Source: Pinus tabuliformis
Lineage: Eukaryota; Streptophyta; Pinopsida; Pinales; Pinaceae
Length of the DNA stretch: 64,000 nucleotides
Assembly: GCA_031772625.1 (NCBI GenBank)
Contig: CM062815.1
Coordinates: forward strand, 608,175,918-608,239,917
Direction: 5' to 3'
This document shows positions 1 through 10,940 of this stretch, piece after piece (the first letter of the stretch is position 1; each line of letters starts with the position of its first letter). Both the position numbers and the translations under genes were made by a program. The notes below the pieces were generated by a model that had not been told where the DNA came from, ran no database searches, and saw nothing but the letters and a program-made list of their open reading frames with translations.

Positions 1-362
1 CACAAACAAGCAAAAAAATTAAATAGCACCTGAAAAGCCAATATCATAAAGCATATTTAACATGAAGATCAAGGAATTCATGAAACAAATGACATAAGAC
101 AATTTGTTGAGAAAAATGAATCTGATTGTATTAATTCAAATCAAAGAAGAACTTTACAACCTGTGCCTTGATGTTGTACAAGCTCCTCCCAGGGTCCAAC
201 AAGAAGTCTCCTCTACTTTGAAAAGTTTCACTCTCTTCCCAATGAAGCCAAAAAGGTATGTGATCTCTCCTCTCAAGCTTAACTAGGAAGTCTCAATTCC
301 ACCAGCATTTACCCTAAAAAATGTTCAGCTTCTAACCTCCCTAGCAACCAGCCCAATGCCTT

Positions 363-370
363 AATTTATA
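363..370 (-). promoter_or_regulatory. TATA box of the reverse LTR
   Basis: The minus strand reads TATAAATT, in the position that holds TATAAATA in the LTRs at 28686 and 43108. It lies about 145 bp downstream of the heat-shock-like array. Confidence 0.6.
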
Positions 371-514
371 GTGCAATGGAGGGAAGTTACTAGGTCCTCC
401 TCCAAATGGATAAAGCCCTCCTTCAAAGGGATAGCTCCTCTCATCAAGGGATTAACTCCTTCTCTTTTGGGATGCATGAACCACCTAAGAGCGACCAATC
501 CACATCAAAATTCC

Positions 515-532
515 TTCTAGAATCATCTAGAA
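515..532 (-). promoter_or_regulatory. Heat-shock-element-like array in LTR U3
   Basis: The plus strand shows TTC-nn-GAA-nn-ATC-nn-GAA, i.e. alternating inverted nGAAn units in 5-bp phase with one mismatch. This is the format of plant HSF binding sites. Binding is inferred, not shown. Confidence 0.55.
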
Positions 533-1713
533 TGAACCCAAAGTGAGTTTTTTTAGAATAAACTTGCGCCTTTTTTACTTTCACAGGGGTCCACACCCAC
601 TCCTTTAGGGATAGAGCGGGCAGGTCCGCAGTTTTTGTAAACAGGTGGTGCGGGACCGTAGGCAACAGTGAGAGAAAGTGCGGAACCAGAGCATTGTTGA
701 TTTTCAATGTATTTCTCTCATTTTCAAAGCTTGACTTGAAGAGCTGAGGTCTGAGACTTGCTTAGGAGGACAGTACAAGTGACGATAGACCCATACTGAC
801 TGCAAATAATCATGGTGACGATATTTTTGTGTAACAGCACCTATAGGTCAAAAAAGCCTAATATCTACATCACAAATCAATAGTTTAAGTCTCAAAAACA
901 TCAAAAACACACAAAAAAAAATGTAAAAATTTCAAAAATTCAAATGGTTGAAATATCTTACCTATAACATCCCTCGCTCACCCTCAGAAAGCATGAGCTA
1001 TGAGTCGCCACAAAAATCCATCCCTGCGTATGGATAATTATTGACCATAATGAACTATCTTCACAGCGATCCAAGGAAGGATGGTGAAAAGTTGATCATT
1101 GACAGACCTACATGTCAGAACATATGATCTATCCACCCCCTAATCCATGCTAACCTTGGATTAATGCGCTCGAGCGTAATTTGTTGAGGTTTTAGTAATG
1201 GAATTCGATCTAGGGAAAAAGAGACCAAGATGGAACTATATCCAAAGTTTTTCAGCTTTCCCCCTCTTGCTTTAGTAAGTTCTTCATTAATATTGACCAA
1301 TACCCCCTCACTCCAGCTGAATATTGTTGGTTCTAAGCACTCCACATCATACTTCATGTATGATTTTATAGATACATTAAGTGTTGAGCTTCCCACCAAT
1401 CTTTCAATAATGAACAAGATCGTTCTTAAGGGGAAAATGATTACATATTTTATGTTGATATTTTCATCTCTAGTTGGTTTGGATCGAGGTTTGCAGTAAG
1501 TAATGATATAGTCTTTCACTGTTTCTCCAGCCATTCTCTCACCTAGAAGAGAGATGGGGGGAACTCTTCTGGATAAACTAGTCAAAATATATATATCCTC
1601 TATTATGATCTCGAGAAGATGTTCCCAAAATTGGAATGAATGTTCTTGCATATCCGATGCATGAACAAGGTATTTTAGTAGCTCCATCTATTGCCTCATA
1701 CCAAGAGGCCATA

Positions 1714-1718
1714 AGAAT
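1714..1718. repeat. Target-site duplication AGAAT (left copy; right copy 6770-6774)
   Basis: The same 5 bp flank the Copia element directly outside its LTRs, and the interrupted antisense ORF reads through when one copy is removed. The size fits integrase-generated duplications. Confidence 0.75.
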
Positions 1719-2183
1719 TTTTGTTATATTCTTTCCACGACTAGCCCACGTAGTTAACCGAGGGGTTAGAGGGGGGCCGGAGCCCCCCCTTCGTTGTGTC
1801 GATTTTGTAGTGGGGGGGTCACAAGGGTTTTGAGGGGTGCAAGTAACCCCACTCTATGGGGTTTGGGGCAGCGCCCTAGAAAATTTTGGTTTTGGAACCT
1901 ATGTTAGGTTGGGCAGGCCCACCTATGGTTTTGTGCATGATTTTCGTACATGTTTTTGAACGGGAAGGTTTTCAGTCCATGGTATTGGATGCTTCGCCAT
2001 GTATAGATATGTATTATAACATTGAAAGGAACATAATGAAAAATCAAGTTGGTAGTCCTGGTTTTGGGATCTAGGGGAAAATCTTTGTGTATATGTGTTT
2101 TATGTGTTATGCTCTCGCATTTTTTATTTTCTATGTTTTAGAATTCGTATGCAGGTAATTTCTATACGGGGTTAAAACCTACA
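1719..2183 (+). repeat. Copia 5' LTR
   Basis: Matches 6267-6769. The first bases are shortened: after the AGAAT site it starts TTTTGTTATATTC, where the 3' copy has TGTTGGGTTGTGTTATATTC, about 7 bp more. The end CTACA is directly followed by the PBS. It contains a G-rich block near 1760-1815 shared with the 3' copy. Confidence 0.85.
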
Positions 2184-2185
2184 TT

Positions 2186-2197
2186 TAGTATCAGAGC
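2186..2197 (+). promoter_or_regulatory. Primer binding site (initiator tRNA-Met type)
   Basis: TAGTATCAGAGC differs at one position from the usual TGGTATCAGAGC complementary to the 3' end of initiator tRNA-Met. It lies 2 bases after the LTR. Confidence 0.8.
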
Positions 2198-2305
2198 TGT
2201 TTTGGCTTCAAGGGGATGCCTTTGTTGATGAGGGGTTTCACTCGGGCCTGTGGTAGACCCTGTTTAGTGGGAGATTTACGAGATCAATTTTGGTGGTGAA
2301 AGAAG

Positions 2306-3075
2306 ATGGTGAGCAGTGGAAAGATAGAGATCGAGAAATTTAATGGTCAGAGTTTTGAGTTGTGGAAAATCAAGATGGAGGATCTGTTGGTGGATAAATA
2401 TAAGTGGATCACAGTAGATCCTGGTACTAAACCATTGGGAGTGTCTGATGAAGAATGGAAGAGGTTGGATCAGAAGGCAAAGAGGACAATACGATTGTGT
2501 GTCTTAGATTCAGTATTGTTGAATGTATCAGGGGAAGCTACAACGAAGGCTTTGTGGAACAAGCTAGGGACTTTGTACCAATCTAAGTCTCTAGTGAATA
2601 AATTGTTCGTGTGGAAAAAGCTATACAACCTGAGGATGAAAGATGGAGACTCCATGACAAACCATCTGAACGCATTTAATACTGTGGTAAGTCAGTTAGC
2701 ATATGTTGATATTAAAATTTTAGATGAAGATAAGTGCATCAGTTCGTTGTGTTCTCTACCATATTCGTGGGATAGTCTGGTTATTGCAATAGGTAGCAAT
2801 TCAATTGCCTTGTAGTTTGATGTAATAGTCTCATCCTTGCTGACAGAGGAAATGAGACGGAAAAATAGGAGAGCTAGAATGGTGATGCCTTGTCTGTACG
2901 AGGACATTCCTAGAAAAAAAACAAAAATAAGTCATCGAGTGGGAGATCTAAATCTCCAGGAAAACCTGTAAAGGTGGTGTGCTGGAAATGCAGAAAGGAA
3001 GGGCACTACAAAAGGGACTGTAAATCTAAAGCTCCTGATAAAGGAAAGCGATCTGATAATGCTCCTTCTACATAG
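2306..3075 (+). pseudogene. Copia Gag, decayed
   Basis: Starts MVSSGKIEIEKFNG, typical of plant Copia Gag, with the usual retroelement capsid region to about 2812. An in-frame TAG stops it at 2813. The frame continues with MRRKNRRAR and then shifts near an A-rich run around 2917-2930. In the new frame a zinc knuckle CWKCRKEGHYKRDC (CX2CX4HX4C, about 2980-3021) is intact. The product would package element RNA in cytoplasmic particles. This copy cannot make full-length Gag. Confidence 0.85.
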
Positions 3076-6000
3076 GCGAAAACCACCTCAGATGAAGGTG
3101 GGGATGTGTACTTGGCTTCTTCAAGTACACATGTAGATCATAAGGCATGGTTGATTGACTCAGGTGCATCCTTTCACTTCACTCCCCATAGAGAGTGGCT
3201 ATGTGAGTATGAGAAATATGATGGTGGTGATGTCTTCTTAGGGGATGATAGGAAGGCTAGAATTGTTGGTCACGGAAAAGTAAAGTTGAAGTTGCAAGGT
3301 GGAAGGGTTAGAACACTTCTAGGTGTTTTGTATATCCCTGCATTGTCCAGAAATATGATTTTTGTAAGCAAGTTGGATGATGCAGGTGTAAAAATAGTAT
3401 TTGAGAAGGATACCTGCAAGATGGTTCGGGGAGCACTATTATTGATGCGGGGAGTTTGGATTGGAACTCTGTACAAGCTACAAGATAGCATGATTGTTTA
3501 TGGGTGCAACAGTGTTGTGGTTTCTCAAAGTGGAGTAGAAAATCTAGTGGTATCTGGAGAGAATACCATGCAGTGGCATCAAAGGCTTGGACATATTGGA
3601 GAGAAGGGCCTTCGAATACTTCATGGTAAAGGTATGTTATAAGGTATGAGTATTATCTCTCTGGATTTTGATTTCTGTGAAAATTGTGTATATGGGAAGC
3701 AGAATGAGGTGAGTTTCCCCTCTGGTGGTAAGAGGGCCAAACATATATTAGAGCTTGTGCATAGTGATGTGTTTGGACCTGTGAAGGTTCCATCACTGGG
3801 TAAGTTTGTGTACTATGTATCATTTATAGATGACTTCTCAAGGAATACATGGATATATTTCCTTAAGAAGAAATCTAAAGTCTTTGAAACGTTTAAAGAA
3901 TTCAAGGCTCTGGTGGAAAACCAGACGGAGAAGAAGATAAAGGTGTTGAGGACAGATAATGATGGAGAGTTTTGCAATAAGGAATTTGAAGAATTATGTA
4001 AGAAGTGTGGTATAGCATGAAAAAAGACTACTCCATATACACCTTAGCAAAATGGAGTTGCAGAAAGAATGGACAAGACGTTGATGGAAAGGGCAAGAAG
4101 CATGCTCAGTGGTGCCAGGTTAGGACAAGAATTCTAGGTAGAGGTGGTGGAGACAGCATGTTACCTGGCCAACAAATCACCTTCATCAGTGTTGGAGGAT
4201 AAAACTCCACAAGAGGTATGGAATGGTAAGAAACCCTCTCTTTCACATCTGAGGGTATTTGGATGTGACGCATATGTATATTTTCCAAAGGAGAAATGAA
4301 CCAAGTTGGATAGTAAATCTGAAAAGTGCATCTTTATTGGGTATAAGGATGCTTTAAAGAGTTATAAGCTTTGGAACCCAGTAACAAGGAAGGTTGTGTA
4401 AAACCGAAATGTGGTGTTCAGAGAGGTGAAAGATGTTATTAAACATGAAGTCCAACCAAAGGAACCTGAGAAGATAGAGTTTGTGTTAAAGGAGGAAGAA
4501 TCATACGCTACAGCAGAGGAGGAATCAGAAGATGAAGAGCCACAAACTCCGGGTGTGAGAAGATCAGTTCGAGAAAGAAGGTAGCCAGAAAGGTATAATA
4601 CATCTACTTTCTGTTCAAATTTTTCTTTATCTATTACTGATGATGATCCCAGAACTATGAAGGAAGCAGTAGATTCAGAGGATGGAAAACTCTAGAAAGA
4701 GGCCATGGTTGATGAAATGGCATCTTTGTACAAAAATGAGTCTTGGGATCTGGTGGAGTTGCCAGCTGGAAGGAAACCCATTGGTAGCAAATGGATGTTC
4801 AAGAAGAAGAAAAATGCAGAAGGAAAGGTGGAGAAATATAAATCTTGATTGGTAGCAAAAGGTTATTCCCAGGTGCCGGGAATTGATTTTGGTGATATTT
4901 CTTCTCCTGTTGCCAAGGTAACTTCTATTAGATTACTTTTATTTGTTGGTGCTGCTTTTTATTTTGAGGTAGAATAGATGGATGTGAAGACAACATTTCT
5001 GCACGGGGATCTGGAAGAGGAAATATACATGAAGAAACCTGAAGGCTTTACGGTGAAGGGTAAGAAATAACTGGTATGCAAGTTAAAGAAGTATATGTAT
5101 GGGTTAAAATAGTGGCCAAGGATGTGGTATCAGAAATTTGATACATTTATACGGGGACTTGGCTTTAGCAGAAGCAAAGTAGATCACTATGTGTATTTTA
5201 AATTAATTGGTGATTGTGTTATTTATTTGGTATGTGGATGACATGTTATTGGTTGGAAATGACAAAGAAATTATCCAGGATTTGAAGACCCAATTGTCCT
5301 CCAAATTCGACATGAAAGATCTTGTTACTGCAAACTATATTTTGGGCATGGAAATTAAAAGATATCAGGCAAAGAGGAAGTTCTGGTTAAACCAGAGGAA
5401 GTATGTTGAGATAATATTGCAAAGATTTAATATGCAAGATAGTAAACTGGTGAAGGTTCCTATTCCTGTAGGTGTAAAGTTATCTTTTGAACAGTGTCCC
5501 AAGACATAAGAAGAGGAAGAGGACATGTCCCGTGTTCCATATGCAAGTGTAGTTGGTAGCATAATGTATGAAATGGTCTGTACTAGACAAGACATTGCAC
5601 ATGCAGTGGGAGTATTGAGCAGGTTTATGTCAAAACCAGGAAAGGAGAATTGGACAACAATGAAGCAAGTTTTCAGGTATTTGTGTGGCACTAGTGAATA
5701 TGTTTTGTGCTACCAAGGAAGACCAGGATTGGACAAAGTGTTGGATATTCATGGCTTTGTTGATGCAGACTGGGCTGGAGATCTGGATCAGAGAATATCT
5801 ACAAGTGGGTATGCGTTTAACCTATTTGGAGGTGCAGTCAGTTGGATGAGTAAGAAACAATCTGTAGTGGCACTATCAACTACAGAGGTAGAATACATGG
5901 CAAGGACTCATGTAAGCAAGGAAGCAGTTTGGTTGCAGAGATTGTGTTCAAGTATGGGGTTAGTACAGGGAGCTATAAGGATAGACTGTGAAAGCCAAAG

Positions 6001-6217
6001 TGCAATTTTATTGGCAAAGAACCCCACATATAATTCAAAGACAAAGCACATTTATGTTCAATATCACTTTGTGAGGCATATGATAGAAGAAAAAAAGGTG
6101 TTGTTGGTAAAGATGGACAATTTGAAGAATACTGCAGATGCATTGACAAAATCTGTGAGCTCTGAGAAGTTCTCTTGGTGTAGAGAAACAGTGGGTGTTG
6201 TAGGGATAGATAAATGA
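3076..6217 (+). pseudogene. Copia Pol: protease, integrase, RT, RNase H, decayed
   Basis: In order: protease with LIDSGAS (Asp codon at 3157); integrase zinc-binding HHCC (WHQRLGH ... CENC, about 3570-3690); integrase core with HSDVFGP and RTDNDGEF; RT with WDLVELP, MDVKTTFLHG and YVDD at 5231-5242; RNase H with DADWAGD and ALSTTEVEY (5760-5910); and the terminal motif HIYVQYHFVR. One frame runs from 3106 to about 5215 with more than ten stops (for example at 3640 and 4018), then one frameshift, then a second frame to the stop at 6217 with one stop at 5507. Few indels and many stops suggest silencing by cytosine methylation and slow C-to-T decay. The catalytic motifs remain visible, so it was once autonomous. 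Confidence 0.9.
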
Positions 6218-6249
6218 CTAAGCTCTCTTGTGGCCGCCTGTGGAAAGAA

Positions 6250-6266
6250 AACAACATGTGGGAGAA
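6250..6266 (+). promoter_or_regulatory. Copia polypurine tract region
   Basis: Purine-rich sequence ending GTGGGAGAA lies directly before the 3' LTR start TGTTGGG, the expected plus-strand primer site. Confidence 0.65.
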
Positions 6267-6769
6267 TGTTGGGTTGTGTTATATTCTTTGCACGACTAGC
6301 CCACATAGTTAACCAGGGGGTTAGAGGCGGGGCGGATCCCCCCCTTTGTTGCGCTGATTGCGTAGCGGGGGGGGTCACAGGGGGTTTGAGGGGTGCAGGT
6401 AACCCCACTCTATGGGGTCCGGGGCAGTGCCCCAGAAAATTTTGGTTTTGGAACCTATGTTAGGTTGGGCAGACCCACCTATGGTTTTGTGCATAATTTT
6501 TGCACATGTTTTTGGATGTGATGGTTTTCGGTCCATGGTTTTGGATGCGATGGTTTTTTGATCCATGGTATTGGATGCTTCAGCATGTATAAATATGTAT
6601 TAAAACATTGAAAGGAACATAATTAAAAATCAAGCTATTAATCCCAGTTTTGGGATCCAGGGGAAAATCTTTCTGTATATGTGGTTTATGTGTTATGCTC
6701 TCGCATTGTTTATTTTCTGTGTTTTAGAATTTGTATGCAGGTAATTTTTGTACGGGTTTAAAACATACA
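6267..6769 (+). repeat. Copia 3' LTR
   Basis: Starts TGTTGGG, ends CATACA, then target copy AGAAT. It is longer than the 5' copy because a GGTCCATGGT/TTGGATG module around 6508-6580 is duplicated here and single in the 5' LTR. Confidence 0.85.
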
Positions 6770-7499
6770 AGAATTTCAATAATCCACAATCTTTTAGTGC
6801 CTGGATGGTAGCAAGATCATTAACTTCATTTAAATATTGTTCTTCGCATTCTCTTTCTCTCTAGATAAAAGCCATTTTATGCTAATGAAGACCTGAAACA
6901 TCAAAGGGAAACTCATTACGATCCTTTCCATGGAAAAAAACTTAGAAATGTTGTAGGGAAACTGGTAAACAAGTTTGGGATTTGTGCCCAATGCACCCCA
7001 AGGAAGAAGTCAGAGTGTTTCACCCCTGCTTGTTGTGTAACTTGGCTTAGGTGCAATGTAGTTTTTGACTCCCTAGGCCTGCATTAGTCATAGGGCAAAG
7101 TTTTAGGAACCCGGGACCCTAAAAAATAATTAAAACTTGCATGAAATCATAAATTGGGACCGTGAATTGAAAGAGAATGGTCTTAGCTTCTACTTAGAAG
7201 TAATGATGCTTGAAATAATTGATTGGATTGAGCACAATCAATTGCAGAAGATCGAGGGAAAAAACTACTTAGAACTCTCACTGTTGAAGGTAAATGTTAA
7301 ATGGTAAATATGAATAGTCATTTTGGATATTTATGATTGTTTCTCACATTATTTTATTCATATTTAATGTTTTAATTTAGTAACAACCTATTTTTACGAT
7401 GAAACAGGTATTTTTAATCATTTTTGTGATGTTCTAAGCAGGTCGACAGCTGTTTGACCAAATTTTCCATGTTTTGAACAAATTATTTTAACCAACGAG

Positions 7500-8030
7500 T
7501 GCACTTTTATCACTTTTTTGGAATCCATAAACTTATGAAAAATGAACCCCGTGGATTCCTCTTTCAGCTCTTTTTAGACTCCCTAAATATGCAAAGATTG
7601 CCGAGCATTTGTCTTTTTGAACTTGTTACAATAAATGAAAAGATGCCTACTCAATGTAAGTTTAATCCTTTTCCAGACTAAGATAGGCTAATTATGAAAA
7701 TGAATACCTTAGTCGAACATGGCTAAGATATTCTCTTGTGTATTATTTTCAGCCTTTTCAAACCTAAGGGATTATCTACAAAAAGGAACGTATGGAGTTT
7801 TCTTTTCTACCTCGTTTTCAAACTCTCTAAACATGAAAAATATATCGAGTTTTACCTTCACTGGACTCGTTAAAACATCAAACAACAATGGAACCATCGT
7901 TCATGATGGGGATAAACCACTCCTTCTTTAGGTTCATTAAATATTCTTAGAGGGAAGGATGAACTTACAGATCAAGCATATGTTAACCTCCTCAAGCTTG
8001 TTAAAAAATAAAGAGTTACTAAACAATATG
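7500..8030 (+). repeat. Hairpin-chain region of the left Tat-like element
   Basis: Contains at least two perfect short hairpins homologous in position to those at 41362-41429: GAGTTT (7795-7800) pairs with AAACTC (7820-7825), and CGAGT (7846-7850) pairs with ACTCG (7865-7869) followed by TTAAAAC. A third (7553-7582) has one mismatch. The loop and linker words are shared with the other copies. Confidence 0.6.
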
Positions 8031-9077
8031 GTTGGGGAAATTTGGAAAACGGGGTACCCCAATTTTCTAATGGAAGCGAGTCACTCTTGAAAATGACACT
8101 CTTCCACTTCATCTATGTGGATTTTGGGTTGGGAAATCTGCTTATCTTTTGGTTTATCATACCATTTCAAAGCCCCTGCTTTTGTTTTTAGGTCAATGTT
8201 GCCAACTTCGTTCAATGTCACCACTGTGTTCAAGAGAAGTGATTCAAATAATATCTATTACAATACATTTCATCCTTCATTCCATGTATGCCTTTCTTGA
8301 TGCAGTTTTGTATTAGCATCATTCTAATATTCTATCTCAAATCATCATATGTAATTTTTGTCGTTGATGAGGGATACATCAAGGCCCTCCTGCGATGGGT
8401 CACTTCCTGTCGACATTAGCTCATTACCCAGGAAGTTAACTTAGGAAAACCCCTTAGTACCTTGGTTCTTTCATACATAAATGGAAATTTTCGTCGCTCT
8501 TGGCTATAGGTTTACATAATTGACATTCGACCGAAAGATTTTTTGTGGTGTTCGACATCAACTCATTTATTATCACCATATGGATTGTAGTAGAGTACCT
8601 TGAGAGAAATCAACATCATCGATGGTTTGGTTCATATCTGTTGATGGCTTACATCATTGGACAATAATTAGATGGTGTCTTCCATGTTCAACTCTAGCTC
8701 ATTGATTCACATGGTTAGACTCATGCATTGGTTTGTCGTCTGAATGAGATAGAAGACTTTGAATCTAGTTTCATCCATTCGGGCTATGATTTTAGGAGTA
8801 ATACAAGATAAAAATGTATGGTGTCTATGATCATACAAACATTCACCCAATCATGGGTCCACCATGAGTTATTTGTGGACATGTCTTTGATCATTGTACA
8901 TGTAATGTTAGCTTATGTGTTGAGCATGGGTATTCCTCCCTTAGTAGATATATCATGATGTAAATGTATTATAACAGATGATGATCTCACTAGTTATTCT
9001 TGATGCCAACTTGTCACAAGGTAAAGAACTTTAGTCATCCGCTATCATTCCTAACTTTGCATTGTAGGAGGAAAATA

Positions 9078-10008
9078 TATTATAGTAAATTTTGTCGCAT
9101 TTGGTCAATAGGCCTTCGACAGGATCAACTAATATCCTCTTACCTCCTTCTCACCATCTTTGCACAAAGCCCTAAGCATGACTCATTCTAATCCCAAAAT
9201 TTCTGACTGGGAACACCTTGTTTAAGTCATTTTAAGGACCAACGCTCCCTAGCCTCCTACTGGAAAACATTGACTACTAGGTTTCTCCACTGTGGCCTGT
9301 GTTGATCACTTATAGATTTCTCCACTATGCACCTGTGTTGGTTCTAGAAATTCGAGAAAAAGAGAGAGAATCCCAACGCCTATTCTTCTAGAAGCTTCTA
9401 GGATTTGTTGTAACCATTTATATCAGATAAAAGTATCGAATCCTATCCTATCCTAAATTTGAGTTTTCATCCCTTATCCCTTGAGCTCATCCTCCCATCA
9501 GGATTGGATCTCAATCCCTCATTGGTAAAAAGATAAGAATTCATGAACTACCTCCTTCACTTATATATTTACTGTCATGCATAGGAAAGGGGTTGGATTT
9601 TGGAGAGTGCTTATGCCCTTATGTTTTTGATGTGAGAGATATATTTTTATGCATTAGGGTGATTTTAGGTGCACTTTGTGAAAAGGAAAGGGCAAGTCAA
9701 CTTGGAGGATCTCTTTTACAAGATCAACACCTATTTTTGGTTGTAACTCACTCCATTTCTATTAATGCAAAAAGTTATTCTTTTCCTATATATGATGTTA
9801 TGGATTCATTTATTTCAATCCCATTTTGATCTATTAAATAAAGTGATTAGATGATGTTGGATAGGTTCCATGGATTCCTGGCTTGTGTTATCTGGCTATG
9901 CAGGTTCTAATAATAGCAATTAGAGATAGGATTGGATAATTCAAGCCAAAGAAGGAGAGAAGCATATGACATATTCTAGGTAGGCTTCATATCATTATAT
10001 GATTGGAT
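9078..10008 (+). mobile_element. 3' LTR of the left Tat-like element (end missing)
   Basis: The junction 'GCATTGTAGGAGGAAAATA / TATTATAG' matches the polypurine-tract/LTR junction at 22722-22745 of the composite element. Further on it has a heat-shock-like array (9386), a TATATATT (9562), and an exon-like block near 9900 after TATGCAG resembling the U5 block of related LTRs. It is about 100 bp shorter than its relative because the reverse gypsy LTR begins at 10009. Confidence 0.55.
9386..9403 (+). promoter_or_regulatory. Heat-shock-element-like array
   Basis: TTC-nn-GAA-nn-TTC-nn-GGA in exact 5-bp phase; the first three units are perfect. A TATA-like TATATATT follows at 9562-9569. Confidence 0.5.
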
Positions 10009-10940
10009 TGTTGGGGCCTGACCCAGGTTTGGAGTTAATTAGCCAAACAAATCCCTATACTACTCACCCTTTTGGAAACAGTCCACGAAGCATGGACTGA
10101 GGTCTCACCCAAAGTAGTATGGGGGGGTGCTGGAACCATGTTTCTGCACCCTTGAGATATTTAAGGGTTTTATTTGGTCCAACTGCTCATTCCTGCATGC
10201 AGGTTGCTTCACATACTTCCCTGGCCTTCGCACCCTGATATACTTGCCTTCATGCAACCCTAGCCAGGGGTTGCGGGGCTTCCGCACTACTAGAGCAGTG
10301 CTTTGCACTATTTCCCCAAGATGCACCTGAGATCTTACTTATCTTCCTTCACCAGTTAGTTACCTTCACGTTAATAGAAGCCTTGTGTTATATTTATTTA
10401 TACAACACACACATATAAGTTCACACAGCAAATAAACAGTACATTTGCAATTTATACCCAATAATACATTAAATAGGAAAAGATACACAAACATATAGTA
10501 AACTTCTCTTTATTAATTCTTCCAACGGATACAGACTCGACCTGTCCTGTGCACTCTACTGCAGGGCTCCACACACTCAACTGCGGACTACTAGGCCTCT
10601 GTGCACTCAGCTGCAGAGCCTTCTCCTACTCTACATCCTAAAGACACACTTTCCACTTCGACTCAATCTCTTAGACTCATCATGCTTCTATTCTTTGACT
10701 TTCCTCTATGCTATATTCTACACATAGAGCCTCGCTCTATTTATACAATCTCATGGTCCGTGGACCATGGGTAGGTCTATCAAGCTAACATTACATTATG
10801 AAAACAAGGGTGGACAGCCCTGTGACTCTATTATGACTTCATGCTCCGTGCCCACAATTCGCGGAGCTTTTACAAAGCACTTGGTCAAAACTTTGGCTTT
10901 AAGCCCCAAAACATGCCTTAGGGGGATTCCATGCCCAACA
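10009..10940 (-). repeat. 3' LTR of the reverse gypsy element
   Basis: TGTTGGGGCC ... ATGCCCAACA at the ends, collinear with 44701-45630. The minus strand has TATAAATA at 10745-10738. Confidence 0.85.

Larger units (their letters stand above)
1..836 (-). mobile_element. Tat-like gypsy LTR, reverse orientation, cut by window start
   Basis: Read on the minus strand this resembles the LTRs at 28222-29276 and 42644-43688. The LTR start (TGTTAC on the minus strand) is at 836, and the stretch around 100-290 is recognisably the reverse complement of the U5-side block at 28770-28960. The U5 end lies left of the window. With its 5' end at 836, it is either the 5' LTR of a reverse element running off the left edge, or a solo LTR. 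It carries its own TATA box and heat-shock-like array. Divergence from the 28 kb LTR is high, so it is a related subfamily rather than a recent copy. Confidence 0.75.
1719..6769 (+). mobile_element. Ty1/Copia retrotransposon with two LTRs (Tork/TAR-type)
   Basis: A full-length but decayed Copia: 5' LTR, initiator-tRNA-Met-type PBS, gag with zinc knuckle, protease, integrase, RT, RNase H, polypurine tract and 3' LTR in Copia order (integrase before RT). Between 3106 and about 5215 the polyprotein stays in one frame and is broken only by stop codons. Most stops are explained by C-to-T or G-to-A changes. It inserted into the antisense ORF of an older Tat-like element. Confidence 0.9.
962..6875 (-). 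pseudogene. Antisense PMD-like gene of the left Tat-like element, split by Copia
   Basis: The minus-strand reading starts at an ATG at 6875 and runs to 6775. It is interrupted by the Copia element (1719-6769 plus one target-site copy) and resumes at 1713 down to 962. Removing the insertion and one AGAAT copy gives a continuous reading that aligns with the antisense ORF at 40403-39184. Shared words include RERE near the start, a LKxCGL block, and a block with LTKARGGKLKNFGY matching LTRAKTGRLKTFGY. The left copy also keeps YPYAGMDF matching FPYAGMDF, followed by a GT splice donor (GTAAGA, minus strand at 961) at the same point as the intron of the 39-40 kb copy. The second exon is lost at the LTR junction. 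In-frame stops show it is dead. Function is unknown; the PMD relation is my inference. Confidence 0.7.
837..9077 (+). mobile_element. Remnant of a forward Tat-like gypsy element (3' internal part)
   Basis: Two blocks identify it: the antisense ORF (minus strand, 962-6875, interrupted by Copia) and a 3' region (about 7500-9077) similar in order and sequence to 41038-42643 of the intact element. That includes the shared hairpin motifs and the stretch ending in 'cctcaagcttgttaaaa'. Gag, protease, RT and integrase are absent; the left side is cut at the LTR at 836. 6876-7500 and 8030-9077 hold no ORF that I can assign and look like element 3' untranslated sequence. Confidence 0.7.

Noticed and set aside
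1230..1499. 89-codon plus-strand frame
   Set aside because: Lies opposite the antisense PMD-like ORF, which has a homolog; the plus frame has none.
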